In this document: in pieces, positions 11,828 through 22,814 of the stretch
Position numbering within the stretch: the stretch's first letter is position 1
Layout: each line of letters starts with the position of its first letter
NCBI GenBank assembly: GCA_015143295.1
Contig: CM026573.1
Span: 9,515,934 to 9,579,933, forward strand
Origin: Tetracentron sinense
Taxonomy: Eukaryota > Streptophyta > Magnoliopsida > Trochodendrales > Trochodendraceae
Length of the DNA: 64,000 bases
Direction: 5' to 3'
The notes under the pieces: model-generated
Databases searched by the model: none
Seen by the model: only the letters and a program-made list of their open reading frames with translations
What the model was told of the DNA's origin: nothing
Program-made: the position numbers and the translations under genes

Positions 11828-12300
11828 TTATCTTATCAATTGGTCAAAATTACTCCTGTTCCCTGAAGAGGACTGATACGCGCACATCCCAGGAGAGGAA
11901 TCCAACTGATAGAGAACATCCTTCTCACGACCACTACCAATCATCCGCCTCGTCACTAGATCCTGAAAAACACAATGAGAAGGAAAAAAGGTGACACTGC
12001 AATTGAGGGACTTGGTAATACTACTGGCGAATAAAAGATTAGTAGCAATGTTAGAAACATGTAGAGCAGTTGATAAAGACATAGATAGAGAAACATGAAT
12101 GGTACCCTTACCTGCAATTTGAGACATAGTACCATCCACAATACGAATTGTCTCTCCCAGAATAAAGGTGATATGATGAAAAAAATAGAGGACATACCAG
12201 TCATGTGCTCGGATGCCCCGGATCAATGATTCAAGAGTGATGAGCAGATGGTACTGAGACATTGAAAGCAGTGGCGGATGTACTTGACCGAGCAAAGGAG
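11828..12300 (-). pseudogene. copia-B protease / pre-integrase remnant
   Basis: On - it reads IRIVDGTMSQIAGKG, LSTALHVSNIATNLLFASSI and DLVTRRMIGSGREKDVLYQL, the stretch between the copia protease active site and GAG-pre-integrase. The protease DSGAS box is not intact. Confidence 0.8.
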
Positions 12301-12316
12301 GAAGTGGAAGGGGTTC

Positions 12317-12920
12317 CTAGCGCGACATGGCCCTACACATCTCATCAAGGTCGTGGCGGAGAGACTCTATATCATCTTTGGGTACTAATTGAGAGGTCGG
12401 TGCTGTAGTAAACCTAGAATTCGCAACGGCTGTAGTAGTATGGGCAGAAGAATCTCCAAACCCTTCTGAGCGGTGAGAATCACCTCCATATCCACCCAAG
12501 CGACCTCCCCTCTGTGTAGACTGGTCATGTAGTTGCCAACACTGAACACAAGTGTGTCAACTCCTCCCACGGTAATCACATTTCAGCTTGTCTTTGTCAT
12601 CCAAATGGGCACCATCAAACCGATTACCACGACCTTTAAAGGATCCTCTACTACCTCCTCTTCTACCACGCTAGAAAGTGGAGGAGAGGGCAAACCTCTC
12701 TGGAGCAGTCACCATCTTGGTAGTCATTACATCATGTCTACTTGCTTCATTCTAGATATGAGCATATATACGATTAAGTGTCTTAGGAGGAGGATCTCGA
12801 CCTAGGAGCTGGGAACGAGCATTTTCATATTCCTGATTCAGACCGGCAAGGAACTAAAAAATCCGCATTTGTTCAACCCACTTCTTGAAGGCTACAACAT
12901 CAGTAGTACAACTGGGTTTA
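12317..12920 (-). pseudogene. copia-B gag remnant
   Basis: On -, near 12780-12860, it reads FLAGLNQEYENARSQLLGRD, a UBN2-like gag end. A degraded zinc knuckle lies near 12540-12600 (KCDY..RS*HTCVQC) with one Cys position lost and a stop inside. The SR/G-rich linker ends near 12317. Confidence 0.75.
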
Positions 12921-12959
12921 AAAGTCTAAATTGTACTCATTTTCATGAAGTGCAAATTC

Positions 12960-13790
12960 ATTTGTATAAAGACTAAATTGTGCAACTTCTTAAATCCAAT
13001 ATATTTATCTTCTTAGTGTGAGTGGTATCAAATGCACTCTTAATTCTTTTCATATGTAGAAGTGTTGCATGGTTGGCTTTGTAATTTGATTGCCAACTTT
13101 TGAAGATCGGAACCTCGGACCCTCATATCTCCCACCAACATCCTTGAATAAATAAAAATATGCCGATTCAATTTGTTAACTATAAATTTTAAACAACTAC
13201 TTATGACTTTAAGAGTGATAATTCAATTTATTATACTTAATTGGATGAGATATTAGAAGGCAATTTTCCATTTGGGAGAAGATTTTAATGGAGTTTGAAT
13301 GGTAAAGAAAGAGTTCTTCGTTAAAAGTTTTTCTTTCATGTTTTTTGAAAAACATCTTGTCTATGACACTCTTAAGCCCCATTTTACTTCTTTGCCCATC
13401 TTCACCAAACCCGTATGACGCAAATAAGGATTAAGGAACACAAAAATTGCATGTACGGGAAAGTGTAAGGTGTTGTTCCACCTCCTATCAATGATCTCCC
13501 AAAGAGGCATGTACTTCGAATTCGGGAAAGTGTAAGGTGTTGTTCCACCTCCTATCAATGATCTCCCAAAGAGGCATGTACTTCGAATTCTCACTTTTAA
13601 ATAATACTTTGATAGCCTCTTTTGTCCTATCCATGCTCTTATAAAGGTATCCCATTGTGGAGCCATCACCATCTACCATCCTAAGCACCTTGACAAGGGG
13701 CTCAACCATTTGTAAAGGTTTCTTAACAAGCACAATCCAAGGGACATTGAAGAGTGCAAGGAGTATAGTTAAATTCCTATACATGTATCA
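12960..13790 (-). pseudogene. hAT transposase fragment, left arm
   Basis: On -, from 13784 down, it reads MVEPLVKVLRMVDGDGSTMG, YLYKSMDRTKEAIKVLF and YMPLWEIIDRRWNNTLHFPV, then HAIFVFLNP. This is the DUF659-to-dimerisation stretch of plant BED-type hAT transposases. Frame changes and an internal 67-bp duplication (13458-13591) break it. It pairs inverted with 14010-14660. Confidence 0.75.
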
Positions 13791-14660
13791 ACATATATTG
13801 GATTATTTGAGGAAGCACATTGAAGGAAAAGAAATGAAAAGGGGTGCAACTAGATTTGCAACAAAATTTGTGTTTGCAATCTATATAAGAAGAAAATGCT
13901 TTGAGGTTATGATTGCTTGTGCTGAATGGAGAGCTCTACCGCAAATCAAGTTAGAGGAAGGAGTGAATCTTACAAGCACAATACAAGCTACTCCCTTTTG
14001 GGAGGGGAAAAGAGATCATACAAATGGTTGAACCATTTGTCAAGATGCTTAGGATGATAGGTAGTGATGACTCCACAATGAGATACCTCATAAGAGCATG
14101 GAGAGGGTAAAAGAACTATCAAAGTATTATTTAAAAGTGAGAATGCGAAGTACATGCCTTTTTGGGAGATCATTGATAGGAGGTGGAACATTATCTTATA
14201 CTTTCCCATATTTTCATTTTTTTGCCTGCCTTAATCCTTAATTGCATTATGTGGGCGCCTCGTGAAGAAGGAAAAAAAAAGAAAATGGGGCTTGAGAGTG
14301 TTAAGGACATGATGCTTTTCAATAAAAAAGATAAAAAAGCTTTTGGCAAGGAACTCGTTCTTTACCAATCAAAGTCTACTTTAGTCTTCTCCTGAACAAC
14401 AATTAATACCCTTCAAATTGCAAATCCAAGTAAGTATAGCAAATTGAATTGTTATTCTTAAAGTCCTAAGTAATTTTTTAAAATTTATAGTTAACAAATT
14501 GAATCATCGTATTTCTTATTTGTGTTTAGGATGTGGGGGGTGCAATGTTCTGATCCTTCAAAAGTTGGCATTCAAATTACTAAGCTAGCCATGTAGTGCT
14601 TCTGTATATGAAAGGGATTGGAGTGCATTTGACGCCGCTCACACTAAGAAAATGAACAAA
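13010..14660. repeat. Long inverted repeat formed by the two hAT arms
   Basis: The left arm (about 13010-13740) and right arm (about 14010-14660) are inverted and diverged copies, with matched landmarks throughout: ccacctcctatcaatgatct against agatcattgataggaggtgg, and gacactcttaag against cttgagagtgttaag. The unpaired centre is about 270 bp. Transcription across it would give a hairpin RNA. Confidence 0.8.
13458..13591. repeat. 67-bp tandem duplication in the hAT fragment
   Basis: The segment beginning cgggaaagtgtaaggtg at 13458 is repeated exactly in phase at 13525 (period 67). It is absent from the inverted partner arm, so it arose after the two arms formed. Confidence 0.92.
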
Positions 14661-14940
14661 TTGGAGCCTAAGAAGTTGCACGGTTTGGTCTTCATACGAA
14701 TGAACTTGCACGTCATGAAGATGAGTACTGCTAAAGAAGCAAAAAATTCAATTCCAATCGCACTAGAGAAAATCTTGGCATTCCCAGAGATATTTGAAGA
14801 TGACTTGGAAGATGAAGGCTCAAGTGAAGAAGAAGTGAGTGAAAATGTTGATGAGACCTATTTTGAACGCATCCGGAATCCGATTGCAGCAAATGATTCG
14901 ACTTTTCCGTATTATTCAACCGTTAATGTGGATGGATGAT
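13790..14940 (+). pseudogene. hAT transposase fragment, right arm
   Basis: On + it reads KRGATRFATKFVFAIYIRRK (about 13838), then AEWRALPQIK, FWEGKRDH, and after frame changes VEPFVKMLRMI (about 14025). The C-terminal end is acidic (FEDDLEDEGSSEEEVSENVD, 14793-14852). This order matches hAT transposases (DUF659, then hAT dimerisation region, then tail). Stops (for example 14031) and frame slips show it is dead. Confidence 0.72.
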
Positions 14941-15330
14941 TTTACCATTGTAATCTTTTTTATAATCTTGAATGGTGGATGGTGACTTTTTTTTATTTCG
15001 AGGATGACGATTTCTTGTAGTCCTTGTGTTTAATCATGAATGGTAATTGGTGACTATTCAAGTTGAAAATTTTTAATTATGAATTGTGATTTCTTCTTTA
15101 GATACTTTATATCATTGCAATCCTTTAATTGAATGATGCTTTTAAATGATTCTTAGTCGGTATTATAATTTTTAATTCCCCGTACTTTCCTGTGTTTAAC
15201 CATATAGAAGTATAGAACTCGTACTCGCCAGACGTATCATTGTCATTTAATACTTATACGGTTATACCCGTACTTGGTGACTATGGGTGGGGTTAGTGAG
15301 ATGTCACCAAAAAGGTTAGTTGGTTTTTTA
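14941..15330. other. AT-rich non-coding DNA with a MITE fragment
   Basis: No gene is seen. The stretch 15182-15293 ends acccgtacttggtgactatgg, close to the right end of the complete hAT-like MITE at 15479-15810. It looks like a partial copy of the same family. Confidence 0.5.
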
Positions 15331-15870
15331 CATACCTCTAATACGAAACCAAATCATTTGTGTTTATCCATGTGGCCAGGGGTGTTTAAAGGCCAGGATC
15401 AATTTTTCAGTTGTTAAATCCGTACTGTACAATTGATCCTGACCTTTAAACACCCATGGCTATAGGGAAGGCCACAAGCATAGTTACCAAACACCCGTAT
15501 TATACCTGTATAGTACTCGTATAATACCGTTTAAAACTTCGTACTTTTGTCGTGTTACGTGTTATACTCGTATCGCTGTTTAATATGTGAATTACGTATT
15601 AAACACGTATAATACGTGTATTTTTGCAGTTCTTTTACTGTGTTAAACGTATATTTCGCATTAAATGATTGTTATTAGTTAATATCATGATTTTTATTTA
15701 TTTATAATTATTAATTAATTGTAATTTTCCCGTACTTTTGCCGTATAACACCCATACTTCCCGAATGGATTATTGTTGTATTATACCCGTACCTGTACTT
15801 GGTAACTATGGCCACAAGGATAAACACAGACGACTTGCTTCCCTCTAATACCCCTATATTGGTAGTACGA
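15330..15870. mobile_element. Foldback element interrupted by a MITE
   Basis: Left (15355-15400: tgtgtttatcc, then ggggtgtttaaaggccagga) and right (tcctgacctttaaacaccc at 15438-15456, ggataaacaca after 15817) are inverted copies. The right arm is split by the 15479-15810 insertion. The outer limits are approximate. Confidence 0.65.
15479..15810. mobile_element. hAT-like MITE, 332 bp, perfect 8-bp TSD
   Basis: The flanks are identical, gccacaag at 15471-15478 and 15811-15818. The ends are inverted (catagttaccaa on the left, ttggtaactatg on the right). An 8-bp duplication is the hAT signature. The interior has no ORF but many cgtat/atacg motifs on both strands, like the subterminal transposase sites of hAT elements. 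Confidence 0.85.
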
Positions 15871-17484
15871 GTATCAGAATTCTCTCTATGGCATCTTTAG
15901 CAGGTTTACAACACACTCTTCAAAGGGAGGACGTCCCTGTTTTTCAAGCACAATGGCTCTTAGGATCATAGGGTCGACAACACCCATTCTGGTGGTCGAC
16001 AACACTCATGCTTGCCTGTACCCCCGGGATTTCTCTACTCCCATGTCATCATGAGTCAGAGAAGCTTTCAATCTTTTGGTTGTCAGACCATCTGGAACAT
16101 TGATTGTGATGTGTTCTTGTACTTGAACAGATTACCTCTTCAGAAGATCTAGAGATCTCTGAGCAGTCACTAACTTTGTCAGAGACTAGTATCCTCCTTG
16201 GTTAATGGATGGGATATACTCTGTCCCCTGCAACCAGGATAGGAGTAACCAAAAATTGAAACATTCCAAATAAGAACTAACTATAACCAAACAGTGTTTA
16301 ACTAAGTTTATTGGAGGCTGTGAACAAACAAAGGAAATTGAATTTGATATAATCCAGACTGTAACCAAACAGAGACTAGCCAAGCTACTATAGATGAAGT
16401 ATACTCTTATGCAGCAGACTAGACCTTCTGTCCAAACAAAAAAAAGTGTGATTAATGAGATTATAAATTGGTCAACGAAACTGGGCTTTGTGGGACTTTA
16501 TAACAATCTGATTTTTTAAAGAAACTTACCTGACTTTTCAATGTACCTAAGGGCATCCTAAAGAGGGTTAGGTACCCCCATCTTCTGCCGAGTTGGGCAA
16601 ACTGGTAGGGAAAGACCAGTGTGAATTCGAGCTGAGTTGAATCTTGGAGATAGAGCTGCCACATTCCTTGCATGTGGGAGACTTCAACTATTTTTCAAGA
16701 AAGACTCCAAAGTAGTGCCTCTCAGCTGAGTGATTCTATTTTTCAAGCAGCCAAATTCGTGCTGTTTTAAAGTGAAATTGCCAACACTGCGGAGTCTGTT
16801 CTTAAGATGTCACTATTACAACAATATTGTGGTAGAAAGAGTAAAATGGATGATCATCTAGGTATCTTACAAAAACAAAGCCACCATTGAGACTTGAGAG
16901 CTCTACTTTAGCTAGCAACATGATAATCCCTGGGAAAATGTTTATTGAATGATGCAGAGTTGTTTATGCCTGATGCTTGATGAATTAAACGTTACCTCTA
17001 TCCTTCTTTTTTTTGTTAGAACCAACATACCAATGCCATGTAATAAATAAGACAAACAGAGAAGGAAAACAAGTGTAATGCTTCAAGGTGCACTGAAAAT
17101 CCGCGTTCCTTAAGATGTTATTCGCCCCCACTACTGGTCTGCAAATGGGTTTGTAGCAAATCGCCTCCAAGATACAATGAAGCCCAACAAATCCTTGTTG
17201 TTGATCTATGTCTTGCAGTGACGTACAAGATCAACCCTGAACTCTTGAGCAATGGTTCAATTTTAGAACTATTAAAGAGAGAGATGAAGCACAGCTCTAC
17301 AGAGTTTCTGAAAATAATCACAAATCTGTGTTAAATTTTTTATGCTTTTAATCCTTCTTACATCTCTACTTATATCAGTTTCAGTTGTCTCTACTCAACA
17401 GACACAACTACTCATACATTCTCCTATTAATGTGACTGTTTGGAAGTGGTTTCTACTTGTTTGAAATCCTTAAAAACCCACATG
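15871..17484. other. Unassigned DNA
   Basis: I recognise no gene. On -, 15925-16165 reads open for short stretches (for example INVPDGLTTKRLKAS, then MGVVDPMILRAIVLEKQGRP) in two frames. It may be a decayed exon of an unknown gene. The rest (16170-17484) shows only short chance frames. Confidence 0.35.
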
Positions 17485-17489
17485 ACTGT
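17485..17489. repeat. Left target-site duplication of the gypsy element
   Basis: ACTGT immediately before the left LTR; the same five bases follow the right LTR at 35863-35867. Confidence 0.93.
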
Positions 17490-19701
17490 TGTGAACGCCA
17501 AAATTTACCGCCTTTCCTCCCCTCTCAACTCTAAGTATCGGAATAAAGTCCGAGAGTGGAGGAATAACGCTAAATCTATTTTTAAGAGTCGCCACCTACT
17601 TAGGGGAAGTAGGATCCCGAGATAATCCAAATGAGGGGGTCTACGGTCCAGAATAGTCTAGGTAAGAGATCCCTTTAGGTCCTGGGGAAGGGGTTAGGCA
17701 CCCCAGGACCTCCATCTGATGATGGTAACCTACTCATTAGGTCCAAATTAAACATTTAAAAATCACTTAACATTTCCTAAAACAATTATTAATTTTGCTA
17801 ATCGAGTACAAATCAAAATGGGGTGTAAAAAAAGTTTATTTTTGGTTGGGGTCGAACCCTGATTGGGCTGCCTACTTATCCGGTTAGTCGGAATCAGACC
17901 CTCATAGTAGTTCGGGGGCCGTGACTGTTTTTATACTCGTTTCGGAGTGTGGTCACTTCCAACTCGTGTTTGAGTTGGGGAGGGGAAGTGGAATGAGATT
18001 TATGAATCTCACTCCGGGAGATGGCAGCGCAGCTAGGTGCTCGTGGGGGAGCTCTAGGGGGCGTTCATTTATTAGGGTAAGTCTTTTTTACATTTTGGGG
18101 GTTTTTAAATGTTTTTGTTGTTTTTGTATTTTTTATTTTTTTGTATTTTTTAATTCTGGCAAGTTTAACTAGTTAAGAACTAACCTGAGTGCCCAAGGTA
18201 GGCAAAAGGAAAATAAAGTCTAAATGATTTTAATTATCTTAAAGGCAAAGAGCAGGGCGGATCGAGCGGCCTTAAACCAAATGAGGCTATGGTTTAAATA
18301 CGGACCCTGCTCTAGGTCCCAAGGGAGGATAGACCAGTACCTTTAAGTTATTTTATTCTTTTTTTATATTTTTTTTTGATTTTTTTGTAGGATTAACTAA
18401 CGGGGTGGGCCACTTATTTAGGGTTAAAAAGAAACTACCTAAATGCCCAATATAAGCAAAATAATAAAAGATAACGGCCTAAACTTATCGCACACATATT
18501 TACATGAGAAAAAAATAAATAAATAAATAAAAAAATAAATGAAATAAATAAATAAGCATGGAAGACACGTACCTACGTGCGGTTGATGGGGAAGGATGTT
18601 GGACTCGCCGTTGCTCAAATCACTCTTTCTCACCGTCACTCAACCCACAGAACAATGGGTTTTACCAAGTAAAAAAAAAAAATTAAAAAAAATAAAACAA
18701 ACAAAAATACAGATCCAAGAGTGGCCACTGGTCTGGGCCGAATTCCTCTCCTGAGCTTGATGATCGTGGACGAGCTGCTGGCCGAACTCAGAAGTATAAG
18801 CAGTTGGGTGTGGATGGGAAACGGGAAAGGTGATCGGAGAAGATGATCGGAGTGGACCCTGATCTCTATGAACCTCCCCGGGTCTCAGGGATGGAGACGC
18901 TGGCGACAGTGATTGAATTCACCGGATGAGACGATCGAAGCTGATACATGGAGGGGTTGGGACTCGCCGAAAAGAAATCATCGCCGGAAAACCAAACTCG
19001 AAGGCGGACATCCTTAGTTCTGAAAATCGCCGGAGAAAAGAGATCACGGGATTGGTGTTGGCTTGGATCTGTAGCTGAGATGGTCGATATGGACAGAGCT
19101 GCCGGAGGTGTTGTTGCGGCGATACAAGGGGACTGGAGATGTTAGCGCCGGCGATGAGAGGATATGGAAGAGAGGACTCTACTGAGGTGAGACGGAGGAG
19201 AGGAGATTGAGGACCTGGCTGGCCGAATCTCGCCGATGATGAAGGGAGATGGCGATGGAGAAGGAGCTCAAGCGAGAGCGGCTGCTGCGATGGGATCGCC
19301 GGCTTGGTGAAGCTTGCTGGGGAATGAATTTGAAGGAGATGGAGCTTGCGGCTGATTTCCCAGAGAAGAAATTCAATTTTTTCTTTAGGTTTAAACACCT
19401 TAAGGTGTTTATATATGGAAGAAAGTGGATTTGGGTCATGGGTAATGTGCTTTAGCTCGGGGGTTTAGGAGTGGGCCCGCAGGTAATGGGTTCAAAGTAA
19501 AGAATGGACTAGGCCTATGGGCTTTGGTTTAAGGCTTTGGGATTTTGGGGTTTTAATCAAAAGTTTATGGAAATGATCCTGGGCCTCTCTCTTTCTCTCT
19601 CAAAATAAAATAAAGTAAGAAAATAAATTAAAATAAACACAAAATAGTTTAAAAAAAGAAAAAAACAAAGGTTTTAAGGGTGTAAAAATGGGGTATTCAC
19701 A
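17490..19701 (-). repeat. 3' LTR of the gypsy element (left copy, 2212 bp)
   Basis: On + it runs TGTGAACGCC to ATTCACA. All open stretches inside (for example the 83-, 66- and 159-codon frames) read identically in the right LTR. The only differences found by eye are run lengths near 18355-18380 (one T) and 18671-18682 (five A). None of these frames looks like a gene. Confidence 0.95.
19392..19411. promoter_or_regulatory. 20-bp palindrome next to TATA box in 3' LTR copy
   Basis: taaacaccttaaggtgttta is a perfect palindrome. On - it overlaps TATATAAA (complement at 19408-19415). The same pair occurs in the promoter-bearing right LTR. Confidence 0.7.
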
Positions 19702-19714
19702 GTTGCCCCTCTTT
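19702..19714 (-). other. Polypurine tract of the gypsy element
   Basis: On - it reads AAAGAGGGGCAAC directly before the 3' LTR, the expected plus-strand primer position. Confidence 0.8.
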
Positions 19715-19949
19715 GTCGGAGAGTGCTAGCAATTGAACGACAAAGACTGAAAAACCCGTCATTTTTACACATCTAAAACCTGTGAAAACTCGAAAATCAA
19801 AGATAAGAAAAAGGGAAAGCCTAGTTAAACTTGCCAAAACCAATAGATGGAGTGATGGATAGTTGGGGAAAATGAATGTAACCGAAACATGGATTGAAGG
19901 GAGCTCGCGAACCCGACTGCATGGAGACTGATATAGTGTCCGGAGCGAG

Positions 19950-21228
19950 GGGATTGATGGTGACATCGCCTTCAATGTCAACCGACAAAAGAGAGGATGA
20001 CATCGCCTTAAATGTCAACCGACGAGATGGGGAGCGGACATTGTCTTGAATATCAACCAACGAGATGGGGGATGACATCGCCTTCAATGTCAACCGAAAG
20101 GATTGATGGTGACATCGCCTTGAATGTCAACCAAAAGGGTTGATGGTGACATCGCATTGAATGTCGACCAACAAAAAGGAGGGTGACATCGCCTTGAATG
20201 TCAACCGAAAGGATTGATGGTGACATCGCCTTGAATGTCAACCAACGAGACGGAGAGTGACATCGTCTTGAATGTCAACCGAAAAGATTGATGGTGACAT
20301 CGCCTTGCATGTCAACCAAAAGGATTGATGGTGACATCGCCTTGAATGCCAACCAACGAGATGGGGGATGACATCGCCTTCAATGTCAACCGAAAGGATT
20401 GATGGTGACATCGCCTTGAATGTCAACCAAAAGGGTTGATGGTGACATCGCATTGAATGTCGACCAACAAAAAGGAAGGTGACATCGCCTTGAATGTCAA
20501 CCGAAAGGATTGATGGTGACATCGCCTTGAATGTCAACCAACGAGACGGAGAGTGACATCGCCTTGAATGTCAACCGAAAAGATTGATGGTGACATCGCC
20601 TTGCATGTCAACCAAAAGGATTGATGGTGACATCGCCTTGAATGCCAACCAACGAGATGGGGAGCGGACATTGTCTCGAATGTCAACCGAAAAGATTGAT
20701 GGTGACATCGCCCTGCATGTCAACCAAAAGGGTTGATGGTGACATCGCATTGAATGTCGACCAACAAAAAGGAAGGTGACATCGCCTTGAATGTCAACCG
20801 AAAGGATTGATGGTGACATCGCCTTGAATGTCAACCAACGAGACGGAGAGTGACATCGCCTTGAATGTCAACCGAAAAGATTGATGGTGACATCGCCTTG
20901 CATGTCAACCAAAAGGATTGATGGTGACATCGCCTTGAATGCCAACCAACGAGATGGGGAGCGGACATTGTCTCGAATGTCAACCGAAAAGATTGATGGT
21001 GACATCGCCCTGCATGTCATCCGAAAGGATTGATGGTGACATCGCCTTGAATGTCAACCGAAAGGATTGATGGTGACATCGCCTTGAATGTCAACCAACG
21101 AGACGGAGAGTGACATCGCCTTAAATGTCAACCGAAAAGATTGATGGTGACATCGCCTTGCATGTCAACCAAAAGGATTGATGGTGACATCGCCTTGAAT
21201 GCCAACCAACGAGATGGAAGAATGTACA
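19950..21228. repeat. Tandem array of 37-bp monomers with ~296-bp higher-order period
   Basis: About 34 monomers with the core tgacatcgccttgaatgtca and a variable half (ccgaaaggattgatgg, ccaacgagatgggg and others). Landmark variants with cgagatgg recur at 20061, 20357, 20653 and 20950 (spacing 296-297, i.e. 8 x 37), then at 21210 (7 x 37). The array lies in the 3' non-coding region of the element. The open frames through it on - are a by-product of the repeat; 37 is not a multiple of 3. Confidence 0.93.
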
Positions 21229-21639
21229 AAAATATGATTGGCTAGAGTAATGTCTGCTTCATTGTTTAGCCGCGATCGTATATGACGTTATTTGCCGTGA
21301 TGATTGCTGGCGAAAGAAAACCGCCGTGGTCAGACCATGAAACCCAAAACAAAATTTTTGGTTTTTCTGAAAATGTTGAATTTTATTTTGAAAGATGACT
21401 TTGAAACCATGCGAAATACTATACTTAGCCTTCGAATTTGCGAGGGAATTGCCTTTTGGATGTAGCATTTGGAGATTATGAAAGCATTTGGTGTTTTCGG
21501 ACAGTACAGTATGACCAAGAGAAAACAGGACTTTATTGATCATTATTGTACAGGATAAGTAAAACTAAATTTGGTCTCACCACGTGCTATATTGGCACTA
21601 CACAGAGTCTTGTGAACAAATGGATTGTTGAGACAAATC

Positions 21640-22205
21640 TGATTTGCTTGAGAAGTGAAGCGCACATGATCTTCTACAGATTTCGCTATCAACTTTTTCC
21701 CTTTTTTGCCCTTGGAATGACCAAGTCACGGGTTCGCATTATTTGCGCGATGAGGCCATTGCTGGTTTTCGTTCATGCTTGCGAAGTTGATCAGATCTTT
21801 TCCCTCTTTTGCCCCTAGTCACAAGACTAGAGCTGGGGTTCGCATGATTTTTGCGCGTTGAGGCCGTTTCCGGTTTTCACTCATGCCCGCAATTTATTTG
21901 AAGTACGATTCTTCTCTTATTACAGTGACTGATTGCCTGAAAAATTGACGCACAAATGGTCGTTTCCAAAATTCGCTGTTTGGACTACTTTCAACTTTTT
22001 TTTTCTTTTTTTACCCTTGGAATGACCAAGTCACAGGGTTCGCATTATTTTTGCGCAATGAGGCCGTTTCCGGTTTTCACTCATGCCTGCGAAATTGATC
22101 AAATTATTTTCCCTCTTTTGCCCCTAGTCACAAGACTAGAGCTGGGGTTCGCGTGATTTTTGCGCAATGAGGCCGTTTCTGGTTTTCACTCATGCCCGCG
22201 ATTTA
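21640..22205. repeat. ~305-bp tandem duplication with internal sub-repeats in the gypsy 3' region
   Basis: The phrase cttggaatgaccaagtcac occurs at 21711 and 22016 (period 305). Within each copy a related half-unit (cccctagtcacaagactag, then ggttcgc.tgatttttgcgc and gaggccgtttc.ggttttcactcatgc) repeats the same layout, giving four diverged sub-units. Confidence 0.85.
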
Positions 22206-22814
22206 TTTCATATGGAGGCTTTACTTCCTCCATTGCCTTGAATACCAGTGTTCTACCTCGGATACTATTCTGATAACTGCTTGTACTCTTAGTCTCTAAG
22301 GGATCTAGGAGGACTTGAGATGGGACGAAACATTGGCTGAGGGGACTGAAAGTTTGGGACACCCTTTCTGCTTATCGGAATTCTGTCTTTTCTTGAACAC
22401 CTCTTGATTGATTTTTTTCTTTTTCTTTCAATCAACCTCTCTATTCCCTTTTTTTTTCTTTTTTTTTTTTCTTTTTTGTTGGATTTTTTGTTTGTTGTTT
22501 TTTTTTGTTTTTTTTTTTTTTGAATTGGAGCTGCTTTGTCCAAATGGTTTGAAAATTTGTGACCGCACCTGATTTCTAGGTTGCCTACGTACCTTTTCCA
22601 GGATCAGGTCATGACGTAGTTCATAGCAGACTAAGTGCAAGGTGTCCCGATAAAAGGTTTTTGAAAGAGAGGTTATCAGGCTCGAAGGGTTAACTAACGA
22701 ATTTTATTGATATACTGTAGGTGTTACATGATTTATAGGGAAAACAGGTGCCAAATATGGCCTCCTATCATGTCCCAAAGAAGCTAAGAGTACAAGCAGT
22801 TCTCAAATAGGACC
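22206..22814. other. Gypsy 3' region next to pol, non-coding
   Basis: There is no ORF of its own. It holds long T tracts at about 22446-22520 (A tracts on the element strand). Confidence 0.6.

Larger units (their letters stand above)
8500..12920 (-). mobile_element. Ty1/copia LTR retrotransposon, decayed and 5'-truncated (copia-B)
   Basis: On - the order is gag, protease, integrase, RT, RNase H, then a polypurine tract (AAGGGGGAG) abutting an LTR that begins TGTTGG at 8789. The other LTR and the tRNA-complementary site are absent to the right of gag, so the 5' end is lost. Stops and frame slips occur in every domain. It is a different family from copia-A: the LTR and PPT differ. Confidence 0.88.

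Noticed and set aside
19821..20834. Open frames on - through the 37-bp array
   Set aside because: They are a by-product of a stop-poor repeat. The period is not a multiple of three, so no stable protein repeat results.
19950..21228. CRISPR-like look of regular 37-bp repeats
   Set aside because: Monomers are contiguous with no unique spacers, lie in a plant retrotransposon, and vary as satellite monomers do.
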